In this document: positions 43,940 through 52,337 of the stretch, in pieces
How the letters are laid out: each line of letters starts with the position of its first letter
Numbering within the stretch: the stretch's first letter is position 1
Source of the DNA: an uncultured Collinsella sp.
GTDB lineage: Bacteria > Actinomycetota > Coriobacteriia > Coriobacteriales > Coriobacteriaceae
Direction: 5' to 3'
NCBI GenBank assembly: GCA_958433005.1
Contig: CAUAWV010000001.1
Location: 62,001 to 126,000 of the forward strand
Length of the DNA: 64,000 nt
The notes under the pieces: model-generated
Database searches by the model: none
Told to the model about the DNA's origin: nothing
Seen by the model: the letters and a program-made list of their open reading frames with translations, nothing else
Translations under genes and position numbers: made by a program

Positions 43940-44140
43940 GATGACTCCTTTAATAAGTCGGAATAATCAAACAGCTTGGAGAACCGGGCCCTGGCTCTTA
44001 GGTATTCATATTTTGCGATTGGCCCCTCACCGAAACCATTCGGCTAACGGCTTATCATCATTCGAAAAAAGGAGTAGTATCTCTACGCAAATTAACTAAA
44101 ATGCCAGCTAAACCACTACGCAATCTCATCGGAGGTCATC

Positions 44141-44923
44141 TTGAGCTTTTTGTCCGATTCTGAATGGCTCTGCTTAAACGATCTCGTGCTTTCGATTAAT
44201 TCCATCGACAGCGACCGCGAGTTTCGCTCGACCGTCCTCAAAAAGCTGCGTTTTCTCATCCCCTACGAGTCGGCTGCATTTTTCCTGAGCGACCTTTCCA
44301 GGGATCTCGTATCCACCCCGCAAGAATGGAAAACGCGCGTCTTTCTTGACCCTCTTGGCATCGATGTCCCCGCTGGGATGCTCGAGCTCTACACCGAAAA
44401 GTACTGGCAGCAGGACATGATCGTCGCCCACCGCAATCTTACGCGCTCGACGGTGCTGCGCGAGTCCGATCAGCTCAGCCCTGGCGATATCGACAGCAGT
44501 TATATGAAGGATTATCTTGGCGGCCGCCACGTCGTCAACGTCAGTTTCTTTAATGACGAGGGCTTTTTGGGATCGCTCAATCTTAATCGCAAGAAAGAAG
44601 AGGGCGACTTTAGCGATCGCGAAGTTCAAATCCTTGAGCTCATCGAACCACACCTCACGAACCGACTATCAAAATGGCGTGTACGCGCCGACCGCAGCTC
44701 GTCTGAAATCGTATTTGCTCACGACTACGACGTCTCAGCGCGCGAAATCGATGTGTGTCGTTGCGTGTTATCGGGCATGGACAACGCGGCCATCGCCGAA
44801 GAGCTCTCCATCAGCACCGGCACCGTTAAAAAGCATCTGGAGAACATCTTTCGAAAAACACAGGTCAACAGCCGCGTTGGGCTCATGGCGCTCCTTCAGC
44901 AGTACACGGCGCTCAAGCAGTAA
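44141..44923 (+). CDS. LuxR-type transcriptional regulator with GAF-like sensor
   Basis: 260 residues. Residues about 15-185 form a GAF-like sensory domain without phosphorylation motifs. Residues about 195-255 form a LuxR helix-turn-helix (VSAREIDVCRCVLSGMDNAAIAEELSISTGTVKKHLENI). The start is TTG, supported by GGAGG 5 bases upstream, and there is no nearby ATG. It is probably a ligand-responsive activator of the divergent MFS-amidohydrolase-MFS operon. Confidence 0.85.
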   Translation: MSFLSDSEWLCLNDLVLSINSIDSDREFRSTVLKKLRFLIPYESAAFFLSDLSRDLVSTPQEWKTRVFLDPLGIDVPAGMLELYTEKYWQQDMIVAHRNLTRSTVLRESDQLSPGDIDSSYMKDYLGGRHVVNVSFFNDEGFLGSLNLNRKKEEGDFSDREVQILELIEPHLTNRLSKWRVRADRSSSEIVFAHDYDVSAREIDVCRCVLSGMDNAAIAEELSISTGTVKKHLENIFRKTQVNSRVGLMALLQQYTALKQ

Positions 44924-44947
44924 GACCGTTCTCGCCCGCGAACCCGC

Positions 44948-46591
44948 TCACGCCCTATAAAACACGTTGTCGGCAAAGAAGTCGGTCGGCGGCTCCATGC
45001 AGGCGATCTCGCCGTCAAACATCATGGAAATGTCATCGGCTACCTGCTCGGCAAAATCCAGGTCGTGCGTTGCCATGATGACGGTGCCGCCAGCCCGCGC
45101 ATGGTCGCGCAGGGCGCGGGCGATGATGCGGCGGCTGGCCAGGTCCAGACCCTTGGTAGGCTCATCAAGCAATAGCAGTTCGGGGCCGATTAGCAGTAGC
45201 TTTGCCAACGCAAGCAGTTGGCGCTGTCCGCCCGAAAGGTCATAGGGGTGGCGTTCCCCTAAGCCCGCGAGCCCCAGACTCACCGCGCGCTCCCGCGCCA
45301 TATCCTCGCCGTACCCGCAGGTCGAAGCCCATTCCATCAGCTCGTCGCGCACCGTCTCGGCAACCAGCAGGGCCTTGGGGTTCTGCGGCAGCAGCGCAGC
45401 CGAGGCCGCCCCGCGCACCATACGACCACGTTGCAGCTTGGCAGTCTTGGCCAGCACCGAAAGCATCGTCGACTTACCGCATCCGTTGCCGCCCACGATC
45501 GCATGCACCGCACCGGCCGAAAACGCCACGTCGAGCCCGCGCAGCACCCAACCGCCCGCGCGATCGTAGCGAAACCAGCTCCCTGCCAGGGTGGTAGCCG
45601 ACCCGCCGTGCATTTTTTGGAGTATTCTGCTCCCATCCGTGCGCGGGAAGGCTTCCGAGCCGTTCTCGAGCGACGTTTGCGCCACAAATTCGGACGATTT
45701 GTCCAATTTCGAACTTTTTTTCGCGCTCGATACGTCCCCGGGCGGCTCCAGAGAGCCCAAATTGTCCTCACGCCTGCTGAATACTCCGTTTTTTGCACAT
45801 CGGACGGCACCCCACCCCAACATGTCGTCGGAAAACAGCGATTCTCGGCGTCCCAAAGAAGCCATATCCGCCACCTCGCGCACGCGACCGTCCTCAATCC
45901 GGTACGCACACGTCGCATATTCGAGCATCGGGCGCGGCTGGTGCGTTGCCACAACAACCGTGCAACCCAGCTCGCGGTTCACGCGAAACAGCGCGTGCAG
46001 AAAATTTTTCTCGGCAACAGGATCGAGCTGGGACGTGGGCTCGTCGAGCAGCAGCACGCGCGGGCGCAAGGCCAGCACGGCCGCCAACGACAGCAGCTGC
46101 TTGCGTCCGCCCGAAAGCGCATCGGTATCGCGGTGAAGCCAATCTTCCAGTCCAAAGAAATAGCTGGTCTCAGCTACGCGACGGCGCATCTCGTCGCGCG
46201 ACACACCCAGATTCTCTAGGCCAAACGCCATCTCGTGCCACACGGTTTCGCACACGATCTGGTTCTCGGGATCCTGGAACACATAACCCACGCGCTCCGC
46301 CGATGCCCGCACGTCCATGTCGGCGACGGGCTCGCCCAGCACGCGCAGCTCGCCGGAGCGCGTACCCGCCGGAGCGATCTCGGGCTTGAGCAGCGACAGC
46401 AGCGTCGATTTGCCCGACCCGGTACCGCCAACAAGCAGCGCAAACGCACCTTGGGAAACACGCCAATCAAGTCCCTCGAGCACCGGTGCCTCGGCCCCGG
46501 GATAGGCAAAACTAAGGCCTCGCACCTCAATCGCCGGCGCGGCCGAGCCATATGCCACACCCGCCGCCGAGCTCCTATCAAACCGAGCCAT
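44948..46591 (-). CDS. ECF transporter ATPase, both A domains in one chain
   Basis: 547 residues with two ABC domains. N-half: GGTGSGKST, LSGGRKQL, LLLDEPTSQLD. C-half: GGNGCGKST, LSGGQRQL, LLLDEPTKGLD. Usual ECF modules have separate EcfA and EcfA' genes; a fused form is known. A linker of about 100 residues (about 245-345), rich in Ser/Asp and lacking motifs, separates the halves. It begins at the last base of the T component stop codon (TGATG), so it is translationally coupled. It powers vitamin uptake with one or more S components encoded elsewhere. Confidence 0.9.
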   Translation of the reverse strand: MARFDRSSAAGVAYGSAAPAIEVRGLSFAYPGAEAPVLEGLDWRVSQGAFALLVGGTGSGKSTLLSLLKPEIAPAGTRSGELRVLGEPVADMDVRASAERVGYVFQDPENQIVCETVWHEMAFGLENLGVSRDEMRRRVAETSYFFGLEDWLHRDTDALSGGRKQLLSLAAVLALRPRVLLLDEPTSQLDPVAEKNFLHALFRVNRELGCTVVVATHQPRPMLEYATCAYRIEDGRVREVADMASLGRRESLFSDDMLGWGAVRCAKNGVFSRREDNLGSLEPPGDVSSAKKSSKLDKSSEFVAQTSLENGSEAFPRTDGSRILQKMHGGSATTLAGSWFRYDRAGGWVLRGLDVAFSAGAVHAIVGGNGCGKSTMLSVLAKTAKLQRGRMVRGAASAALLPQNPKALLVAETVRDELMEWASTCGYGEDMARERAVSLGLAGLGERHPYDLSGGQRQLLALAKLLLIGPELLLLDEPTKGLDLASRRIIARALRDHARAGGTVIMATHDLDFAEQVADDISMMFDGEIACMEPPTDFFADNVFYRA

Positions 46592-47478
46592 CAGCCAAAC
46601 CTCTTCTCATCAATCGCATGCAACGCGCAAGGCAGCACCATCCAGGCAGCGTACACGACATAGCCCGGCCACGGCGCCGGCACCGAGAGCTGCGGATAAA
46701 ACGAATACTGCGTCGTCGCGGTCCACGCCACTGCCGCCGTGGCCACGCCAAACAACGCAAGCCCAACCAGCGCGGCAACGTCGCTGCGCCCCAGTCGATA
46801 CCGCGCATACGTCGTTCGACGCGTCGCGGCGCCCCACCCACGGGAGCGCATGGCGTCCGCGCGCTCCAGCGAATCTTCCATGCCCCAGCCCATCAACACA
46901 CTCGATGCCCGCAAACGCGAACGCACGGGGTCGGCCGGCGCGCGGCCCGGCACATCGATCGCGTCCTGCACCGCCAGCACCGTGCGGCCGCGGCGCAAAA
47001 ACTGCGGGATAAGCCTCATGCACATCGAGATCATGAGCGCAATCACCGGTGCGGCATTGCCCAGCAGCGCGAGCACCTTGTCGTATTCGAGCATCGACGC
47101 CGCCGCCTCAAACCACAGCACGCTCGCCACAAACAGCCCGCCCATGCACGGGCCGTATACCATGCTCTCCAGATACACCGCGCGCATGCCAATACGGAAC
47201 AGCTCCGTCGAGCCCGAGGCGCTAAACAGCGGATTGAGCACCGCGACGATCAAAATCACCGGCAGCTGCCAGCGGAGCGCGCCCAGCGTGCGGGCAGCCC
47301 CACGCGTCGCAAATCCATACGCCAGCCCGCCCGCAAGTGACAGCGCAATCAGTACCGGCTGCATCGAGAACATAGTGAGCCCCAGCGTCAGCACTATATA
47401 GAGTGCCGGCACAGCCGGATGCGACATCGAGAATGCCGCGACGGGCCCGCCGCCAAACTCCTCTCGTATGTTATCCAC
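46591..47478 (-). CDS. ECF transporter transmembrane (T) component
   Basis: About 295 residues. Helices at about 20-60, 75-95, 125-165 and at the C-terminus; the cytoplasmic coupling part contains ADAMRSRGWG, the Ala-Arg-Gly motif that contacts the ATPase. Start uncertain: GTG 47478 (VDNIREEFGG), GTG 47484 or ATG 47427; a frame open to 47649 adds an unlikely basic tail overlapping the glmU promoter region. I chose 47478 on a G-rich site. Divergent from glmU and coupled to the fused ATPase gene. Confidence 0.75.
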   Translation of the reverse strand: MDNIREEFGGGPVAAFSMSHPAVPALYIVLTLGLTMFSMQPVLIALSLAGGLAYGFATRGAARTLGALRWQLPVILIVAVLNPLFSASGSTELFRIGMRAVYLESMVYGPCMGGLFVASVLWFEAAASMLEYDKVLALLGNAAPVIALMISMCMRLIPQFLRRGRTVLAVQDAIDVPGRAPADPVRSRLRASSVLMGWGMEDSLERADAMRSRGWGAATRRTTYARYRLGRSDVAALVGLALFGVATAAVAWTATTQYSFYPQLSVPAPWPGYVVYAAWMVLPCALHAIDEKRFG

Positions 47479-47677
47479 GGGCACCCCCGTTCCCTCGCTC
47501 AAACAACAGCTCCGCAGCACCGCCAACGCCGCACGCACGCAGTGCAAACGCCACGCCGGCGGCGCAAGCCTCAACCGCCGCAAACCAATCGTTACGCGCT
47601 CGTCATATGCCTGCGGTATCATATTGCGCCGTGTATCGTTTCCAAACACACGTCTCTATAACGTAACAGGAGATCAC

Positions 47678-49090
47678 ATGGACGCAACCGCAATTATCCT
47701 CGCTGCCGGCGAGGGCACCCGCATGAAGTCGAACCACTGCAAGGTTTCGCACAAGATCCTGGGTAAGCCCATGGTCCAGTGGATCGTCGACGCTACCATC
47801 AAGGCCGGCTGCAGCCGCGTCGTGGTCGTCATCGGCAGCCACGCCGACGAGATGCGCGCCCTCATCGACGGCGCCTACGCCAACAGCGCCACCAAGGTCG
47901 AGTGCGTCGAGCAGACCGAGCGCCTGGGCACCGGCCACGCCGTAAAGGTCGCGCTCGAGGCCTGCGGCATCACGCAAGGCCCCGTCGTCGTGCTCAACGG
48001 CGACCTGCCGCTCATCACCGCCGACACCGTCGCCAAGTTCGCGCAAACCGTCGCCACCGGCGAGCTCGCCTGCACCGTCATGACCATGACCCCGCCCGAT
48101 CCTTTCGGCTACGGCCGCATCAAGCTGGGCGCCGATGGTCAGATCGAGCGCATCATCGAGCAGAAGGACTGCACGCCCGAGCAGGCCGCCACGCTGCTGG
48201 AGTGCAACGCCGGCTGCTACGCATTTGACGGCACGCAGCTCGCCGCCCACATCAACGAGATCGGCAACGACAACGCGCAATCCGAGTACTACCTGCCCGA
48301 CATGCTCGAGATCCTCAAAGGCCACGGCCAGGCTGTCTCCATCTTCCACTGCGACGACTACCGCGACGGCCTGGGCGTCAACAGCCGCATCCAGCTCGCA
48401 CAGCTCACCGCCATCGCGCGCGACCGCATCAACGAGCACTGGATGGCCGAGGGCGTTACCTTCATCGACCCCACACAGGCCTGGATCGGCCCCGATGCCG
48501 TTATCGGCCGCGATACCGTCGTGTGGCCGCAGACGCACCTGATCGGCCACGTCACCGTGGGCGAGGAGTGCCAGCTCGGTCCCAACAGCCGCCTCACCGA
48601 CACCACCGTCGGCAGCGGCTGCACCATCGATGAGACCATCGCCATTGAGGCCGTCATCGAGAACGGCGTCGACTGCGGTCCGCGCGCCTACCTGCGCCCG
48701 GGCACCCACATGCTCGACGGCTCCAAGGCCGGCACGCACGTGGAGATCAAGAAGTCCACGATCGGCGAGGGTTCCAAGGTGCCCCACCTGTCCTACATCG
48801 GCGACACCACCATGGGCTCCGGCGTCAACGTGGGCGCGGGCTCCATCACCTGCAACTACGATGGCGTGCACAAGCACAAGACCGTCATCGGCAAGGACGC
48901 CTTCATTGGCTCCGACACCATGATGGTCGCGCCCGCCCAGATCGGCGACGGTGCACTCGTGGCCGCCGGCTCCGTCATCACCGAGCCGGTCCCGGCAGAC
49001 GCGCTCGGTCTGGGCCGCGCCCGTCAGGTAAATATTGAGGGCTGGGCCGCCGATTACCGCCGCCGCCTGCACGAGGACGACGAGGTATAA
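47678..49090 (+). CDS. glmU: Bifunctional GlcNAc-1-phosphate uridyltransferase / glucosamine-1-phosphate acetyltransferase
   Basis: 470 residues from ATG 47678 with AGGAG 6 bases upstream; an in-frame extension to 47468 is rejected. N-terminal pyrophosphorylase: LAAGEGTRMKS (8-18), QTERLGTGHAVK, VLNGDLPL. C-terminal left-handed beta helix with hexapeptide repeats, RPGTHMLDGSKAGTHVEIKKS and NYDGVHKHKTVIG. It makes UDP-GlcNAc for peptidoglycan in the cytoplasm. The glmU-prs-pth order matches that of many Gram-positive genomes. Confidence 0.96.
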   Translation: MDATAIILAAGEGTRMKSNHCKVSHKILGKPMVQWIVDATIKAGCSRVVVVIGSHADEMRALIDGAYANSATKVECVEQTERLGTGHAVKVALEACGITQGPVVVLNGDLPLITADTVAKFAQTVATGELACTVMTMTPPDPFGYGRIKLGADGQIERIIEQKDCTPEQAATLLECNAGCYAFDGTQLAAHINEIGNDNAQSEYYLPDMLEILKGHGQAVSIFHCDDYRDGLGVNSRIQLAQLTAIARDRINEHWMAEGVTFIDPTQAWIGPDAVIGRDTVVWPQTHLIGHVTVGEECQLGPNSRLTDTTVGSGCTIDETIAIEAVIENGVDCGPRAYLRPGTHMLDGSKAGTHVEIKKSTIGEGSKVPHLSYIGDTTMGSGVNVGAGSITCNYDGVHKHKTVIGKDAFIGSDTMMVAPAQIGDGALVAAGSVITEPVPADALGLGRARQVNIEGWAADYRRRLHEDDEV

Positions 49091-49105
49091 CGTTTTACCA
49101 AGCAC

Positions 49106-49139
49106 AAAAGGAGCTGCTCCATGGGGGCGGCTCCTTTTT
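49106..49139 (+). terminator. Terminator of glmU
   Basis: AAAAGGAGC pairs with GCTCCTTTTT around an inner GC-rich stem, 15 bases after the stop codon. Confidence 0.8.
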
Positions 49140-49230
49140 CTATCGTGACCTGCGCAACCGGATGAGTGGTCGGTTCGTGTCCGTTGGCGGTAAAGACGTT
49201 ATCAAGACCCGATAAACCCCGCCGCGCGGT

Positions 49231-49236
49231 TACAAT
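49231..49236 (+). promoter_or_regulatory. TACAAT -10 box of prs
   Basis: GGTTACAATGC lies about 47 bases before the prs start codon. No good -35 is seen at normal spacing. Confidence 0.4.
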
Positions 49237-49282
49237 GCAACAAGGCATCTATATGGCATTCGATGTATAAAGGAGAAGGGTA

Positions 49283-50269
49283 ATGCCGATTAATGATCCC
49301 GAGAAGTCGGAGAATATGCGCAAGTCCATCCGCGTGTATTCCGGTTCCTCCAACCGTCCCCTCGCTCAGAAGATTGCTGAGTACCTTGGGGTCGAGCTTT
49401 CGGGCCTTACGCTAAAGCAGTTCGCCAATGGTGAGATTTACGCCCGCTACGACGAGACCGTCCGCGGCGCCGACGTCTTCCTGATTCAGTCCGTGGCCGG
49501 CGGCAACGTCAACGACATGCTCATGGAGCTGCTCATCGCCACCGACGCTGCCAAGCGCGCATCCGCCCGCTCCATCACCGCCGTTATCACCCACTACGGC
49601 TATGCCCGCCAGGACCGCAAGGCCGGCCCGCGCGAGCCCATCACCGCCCGCCTCGTCGCCAACCTGCTCGAGCGTGCCGGCGTCAACCGCATCATCACCC
49701 TCGACCTGCACCAGGGCCAGATCCAGGGCTTCTTCGATATCCCGGTTAACCACCTGTCCGCACTGCCGCTATTTGGCCAGTACTACAACGACATGCACTT
49801 CGACACCGACAACCTGGTTGTCGTCTCCCCCGACGTGGGTCGCGCCAAGGCCGCCAAGAAGCTGTCCGACATGCTCGGCTGCGACCTGGCCATCGCCCAC
49901 AAGGGCCGTCCGCGCCACAACGCCGCCGAGGTCATGGGCATCATCGGTGACATCAAGGGCAAGACCTGCATCATCAACGACGACATGATCGACACTGCTG
50001 GCACCCTGTGCGCCAACGTCAAGGAGCTCAAGGCTATGGGCGCCGGCGACATCTACGTCTGCGCCACCCACGGCATCTTCTCCGGTCCGGCCATCGAGCG
50101 CCTGAACGATGCCCCCATCGTCGAGTGCGTCGTCACCGACGCCATCCCCGTCGAGGTCGGCGGCAAGATCAAGACTATCTCGGTCGCCGAGGAGTTCGCT
50201 CAGGCCATCTCCGCCGTTTACCACGAGGAGCCCGTCTCCACGCTCGTCGGCGGCGACTTCGCGCTGTAG
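49283..50269 (+). CDS. prs: Ribose-phosphate pyrophosphokinase (PRPP synthase)
   Basis: 328 residues, class I. Conserved RVYSGSSNRPLAQ, the ATP flexible loop YARQDRKAGPREPI, LHQGQIQGFF, and the PRPP-binding loop IINDDMIDTAGT (usual VDDMIDTGGT). It converts ribose 5-phosphate and ATP to PRPP, used by the purF product encoded at the far end of the window and for pyrimidine, NAD, His and Trp synthesis. Codon use is strongly biased to C-ending codons, suggesting high expression. AAAGGAG ribosome site. Confidence 0.96.
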   Translation: MPINDPEKSENMRKSIRVYSGSSNRPLAQKIAEYLGVELSGLTLKQFANGEIYARYDETVRGADVFLIQSVAGGNVNDMLMELLIATDAAKRASARSITAVITHYGYARQDRKAGPREPITARLVANLLERAGVNRIITLDLHQGQIQGFFDIPVNHLSALPLFGQYYNDMHFDTDNLVVVSPDVGRAKAAKKLSDMLGCDLAIAHKGRPRHNAAEVMGIIGDIKGKTCIINDDMIDTAGTLCANVKELKAMGAGDIYVCATHGIFSGPAIERLNDAPIVECVVTDAIPVEVGGKIKTISVAEEFAQAISAVYHEEPVSTLVGGDFAL

Positions 50270-50297
50270 TCGCATCGTCCTTGCAACCCGGCGCATC

Positions 50298-50375
50298 GCC
50301 GCCGGAACAGAAGAAACCCCCGCGCTCCCCCTTGCTTCGCAAAGGTCGCGCGGGGGTTTCTTCTGTTCCGGCGGC
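50298..50375 (+). terminator. Very long perfect hairpin after prs
   Basis: Arms of 28 bases (50298-50325 and 50348-50375) pair perfectly around a 22 base loop; the core is AAACCCCCGCGC/GCGCGGGGGTTT. It is 28 bases after the prs stop codon. It is longer than ordinary terminators and may act in both directions. Confidence 0.85.
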
Positions 50376-50493
50376 TCGCTCTGCCGCGGCCGCGCTTTTG
50401 TCTGGTGGGATTTCGCTGAAACGAAGTCTCGCCTTCGGCGGGCGTGGTAGCCTTTGTCGTTGAACGAACTACTTATGTAACGAAAGGAAGCCT

Positions 50494-51123
50494 ATGGCAG
50501 CTGCACAGCCGCTTAAGATTCGCATGGTTGCCGGACTTGGCAACCCGGGTGAGGAATATGCCGAGACCCGCCACAACGCCGGCTTTAAGGCGATCGATGA
50601 GCTGGCCCGTCAGGCCGGTGTCACGTACTGGAAAAACCAGGCCGGCGCCGAGGTCGCACTCATCAACATCAACGATCCCGAGGAAGAGGGTGGCAAGCGC
50701 CAGATCGTGCTGGTCAAGCCGCAGTCGTACATGAACACCTCGGGCGGACCCATCTCCAAGCTCTGCCGCGAGTACAAGATCAAGGCCGAGGAGCTGCTCG
50801 TGATTCACGACGAGCTCGACATTCCCGCCGGTGACGTGCGCGTCAAGGTGGGCGGAGGCCATGCCGGTCACAACGGCCTGCGCTCCATCATCGACAAGAT
50901 GGGCAGCCGCGACTTTAGCCGTATCCGCACCGGCATCGGCAACCCTCCCGGCAAGATGGCCGTGGCAGACTATGTGCTCAAGCAGCTGCGCGCCCGCGAG
51001 GCCGAGGACTTCCAGGACACCTGCGCCCGCGCCGCAGATGCCGCCGGTCTGGCCATCGTCCACGGCGTAATCTACGCCCGCGACCACGTCAACGGCGCCG
51101 CCTCCGCCAACGGCAAGCACTAA
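50494..51123 (+). CDS. pth: Peptidyl-tRNA hydrolase
   Basis: 209 residues. MVAGLGNPGEEYAETRHNAGF carries the catalytic His (about residue 31) and Asn; KPQSYMNTSGG, HDELDIPAGDVRVKVGGGHAGHNGLRSI and RIRTGIGNPPG are all conserved. It frees tRNA from prematurely released peptidyl-tRNA. A 9-residue N-terminal extension and a short insert (EEEGGKRQ) make it slightly longer than usual. GAAAGGA precedes the ATG. The TAA stop codon is the first three bases of a repeat unit. Confidence 0.96.
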   Translation: MAAAQPLKIRMVAGLGNPGEEYAETRHNAGFKAIDELARQAGVTYWKNQAGAEVALININDPEEEGGKRQIVLVKPQSYMNTSGGPISKLCREYKIKAEELLVIHDELDIPAGDVRVKVGGGHAGHNGLRSIIDKMGSRDFSRIRTGIGNPPGKMAVADYVLKQLRAREAEDFQDTCARAADAAGLAIVHGVIYARDHVNGAASANGKH

Positions 51124-51322
51124 AACCTACCGTTTAGGGACAGGTTTATTTTGGCAGGTTTTATCTGCGGAAACGCCCCGGTGGCCGCATCGCAATAAAC
51201 CCCGCACCGCCATACACGCATAACACCCCAAAGGGGGCCGGCCTCATCACAAGCCGAGGCCGGCCCCCTTTGCCGTTTTGCCTGATAAAACCGACCAAAA
51301 TAAACCTATCCCTATTTGGTAG
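51121..51322. repeat. MITE-like element with 40 base inverted ends and internal terminator
   Basis: Left end (51124-51164) and right end (51283-51322) are inverted copies with roughly 85-90% identity, core GGGACAGGTTTATTTTGG. The left end begins with the pth stop codon. Inside lies the terminator at 51230-51271. The same end sequence occurs once at the purF stop codon (63344-63386). Confidence 0.85.
51230..51271 (+). terminator. Terminator of pth within the repeat element
   Basis: AAAGGGGGCCGGCCTC pairs perfectly over 16 bases with its partner and ends in CCCTTT. The loop is 10 bases. Confidence 0.85.
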
Positions 51323-51386
51323 GTCGAAGTGGATAAACCCTTTTCCCAACCGCCGAAGACACACGTAAACAGCATGTCCATGAGGG

Positions 51387-51392
51387 TATAAT
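51387..51392 (+). promoter_or_regulatory. TATAAT -10 box of nfnAB
   Basis: A consensus TATAAT sits about 105 bases before the nfnA start. No clear -35; the leader has no recognised riboswitch. Confidence 0.5.
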
Positions 51393-51497
51393 TTGCACCG
51401 TATGTCTGCACAACGCCTGTGCGCGTACGGTTTTACTCGGGCTACCGTCCATTTCCGTGGAGGCACGGTTCGGCGGCCCTAACAAGAGAGGGGTTCT

Positions 51498-52337
51498 ATG
51501 TATAAGATCCTGGAGAAGACGCAGTTCTCGGAGAAGGTGTTCAAGTTCCGCATCGAGGCGCCCGCGATCGCCAAGCATGCGCACGCTGGACAGTTCCTCA
51601 TGGTTCGCGCCAACGAGACGGGCGAGCGCGTCCCGTTTACCCTAGCTGGTTGGAACGGTGACGAGGGCTGGGTCGAGTTCATCTTCATGGTGATCGGCAA
51701 GACCACCGAGATGCTTTCCACCTATGAGGCCGGCGAGTCACTGCGCGACGTCGTGGGCCCGCTGGGCGTTCCCACCGAGATGGCCGAGGGCCCCTGCGCC
51801 GTCATTGGCGGCGGCGTCGGCCTGGCAATTGCCTTCCCGGTCGCCAAGCACCTGGTCGAGACCGGCCACGAGGTCCACGCCATCATGGGCGCCCGCACCA
51901 AGGACCTCCTGCTCATGGAGGACCAGTTCCGCGAGCTCCTCGACGAGGACCACATCCATATCACCACCGATGACGGCTCCTACGGCGAGCAGGGCGTTGT
52001 CACCGCTCCGCTGGAGCGCCTGCTGCAGGACAAGGCCGTGAGCCAGGTCTTCTGCGTCGGCCCCGTTCCGATGATGAAGTTCTCGACCCTCACCGCGCAG
52101 AAGTACGACACCCCCATTACCGCGTCCCTCAACCCCATCATGGTTGACGGCACCGGCATGTGCGGCTGCTGCCGCGTCGAGGTGGGCGGCGTGACCAAGT
52201 TCGCTTGCGTCGACGGCCCCGACTTCGATGCCACCCTGGTCGACTGGGATGACCTTCGTGCCCGCCAGGCCGCTTACCGTTCCGAAGAGGGCGAGTCCCT
52301 CAAGGCTTATGAGGAAAAGAGCTGCGCATGCCACTAG
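51498..52337 (+). CDS. nfnA: NfnA-like ferredoxin-NADP reductase subunit (NAD- and 2Fe-2S-binding)
   Basis: 279 residues. FAD-binding region (about 1-95, VRANETGERVPFTL), NAD-binding region with GGGVGLAIAFPVAK (about 98-111) and a 2Fe-2S site in the C-terminal third (GMCGCCRV then FACVDGPDFD). It matches the small subunit of NADH-dependent ferredoxin:NADP+ oxidoreductase and sulfide dehydrogenase SudB. With the next gene it would balance NADH, NADPH and reduced ferredoxin by electron bifurcation. Its last 10 bases overlap that gene. Confidence 0.88.
   Translation: MYKILEKTQFSEKVFKFRIEAPAIAKHAHAGQFLMVRANETGERVPFTLAGWNGDEGWVEFIFMVIGKTTEMLSTYEAGESLRDVVGPLGVPTEMAEGPCAVIGGGVGLAIAFPVAKHLVETGHEVHAIMGARTKDLLLMEDQFRELLDEDHIHITTDDGSYGEQGVVTAPLERLLQDKAVSQVFCVGPVPMMKFSTLTAQKYDTPITASLNPIMVDGTGMCGCCRVEVGGVTKFACVDGPDFDATLVDWDDLRARQAAYRSEEGESLKAYEEKSCACH

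Noticed and set aside
47603..49105. 500-residue open frame on the minus strand
   Set aside because: Antisense to glmU; the long open frame follows from the extreme C bias of third codon positions in glmU.
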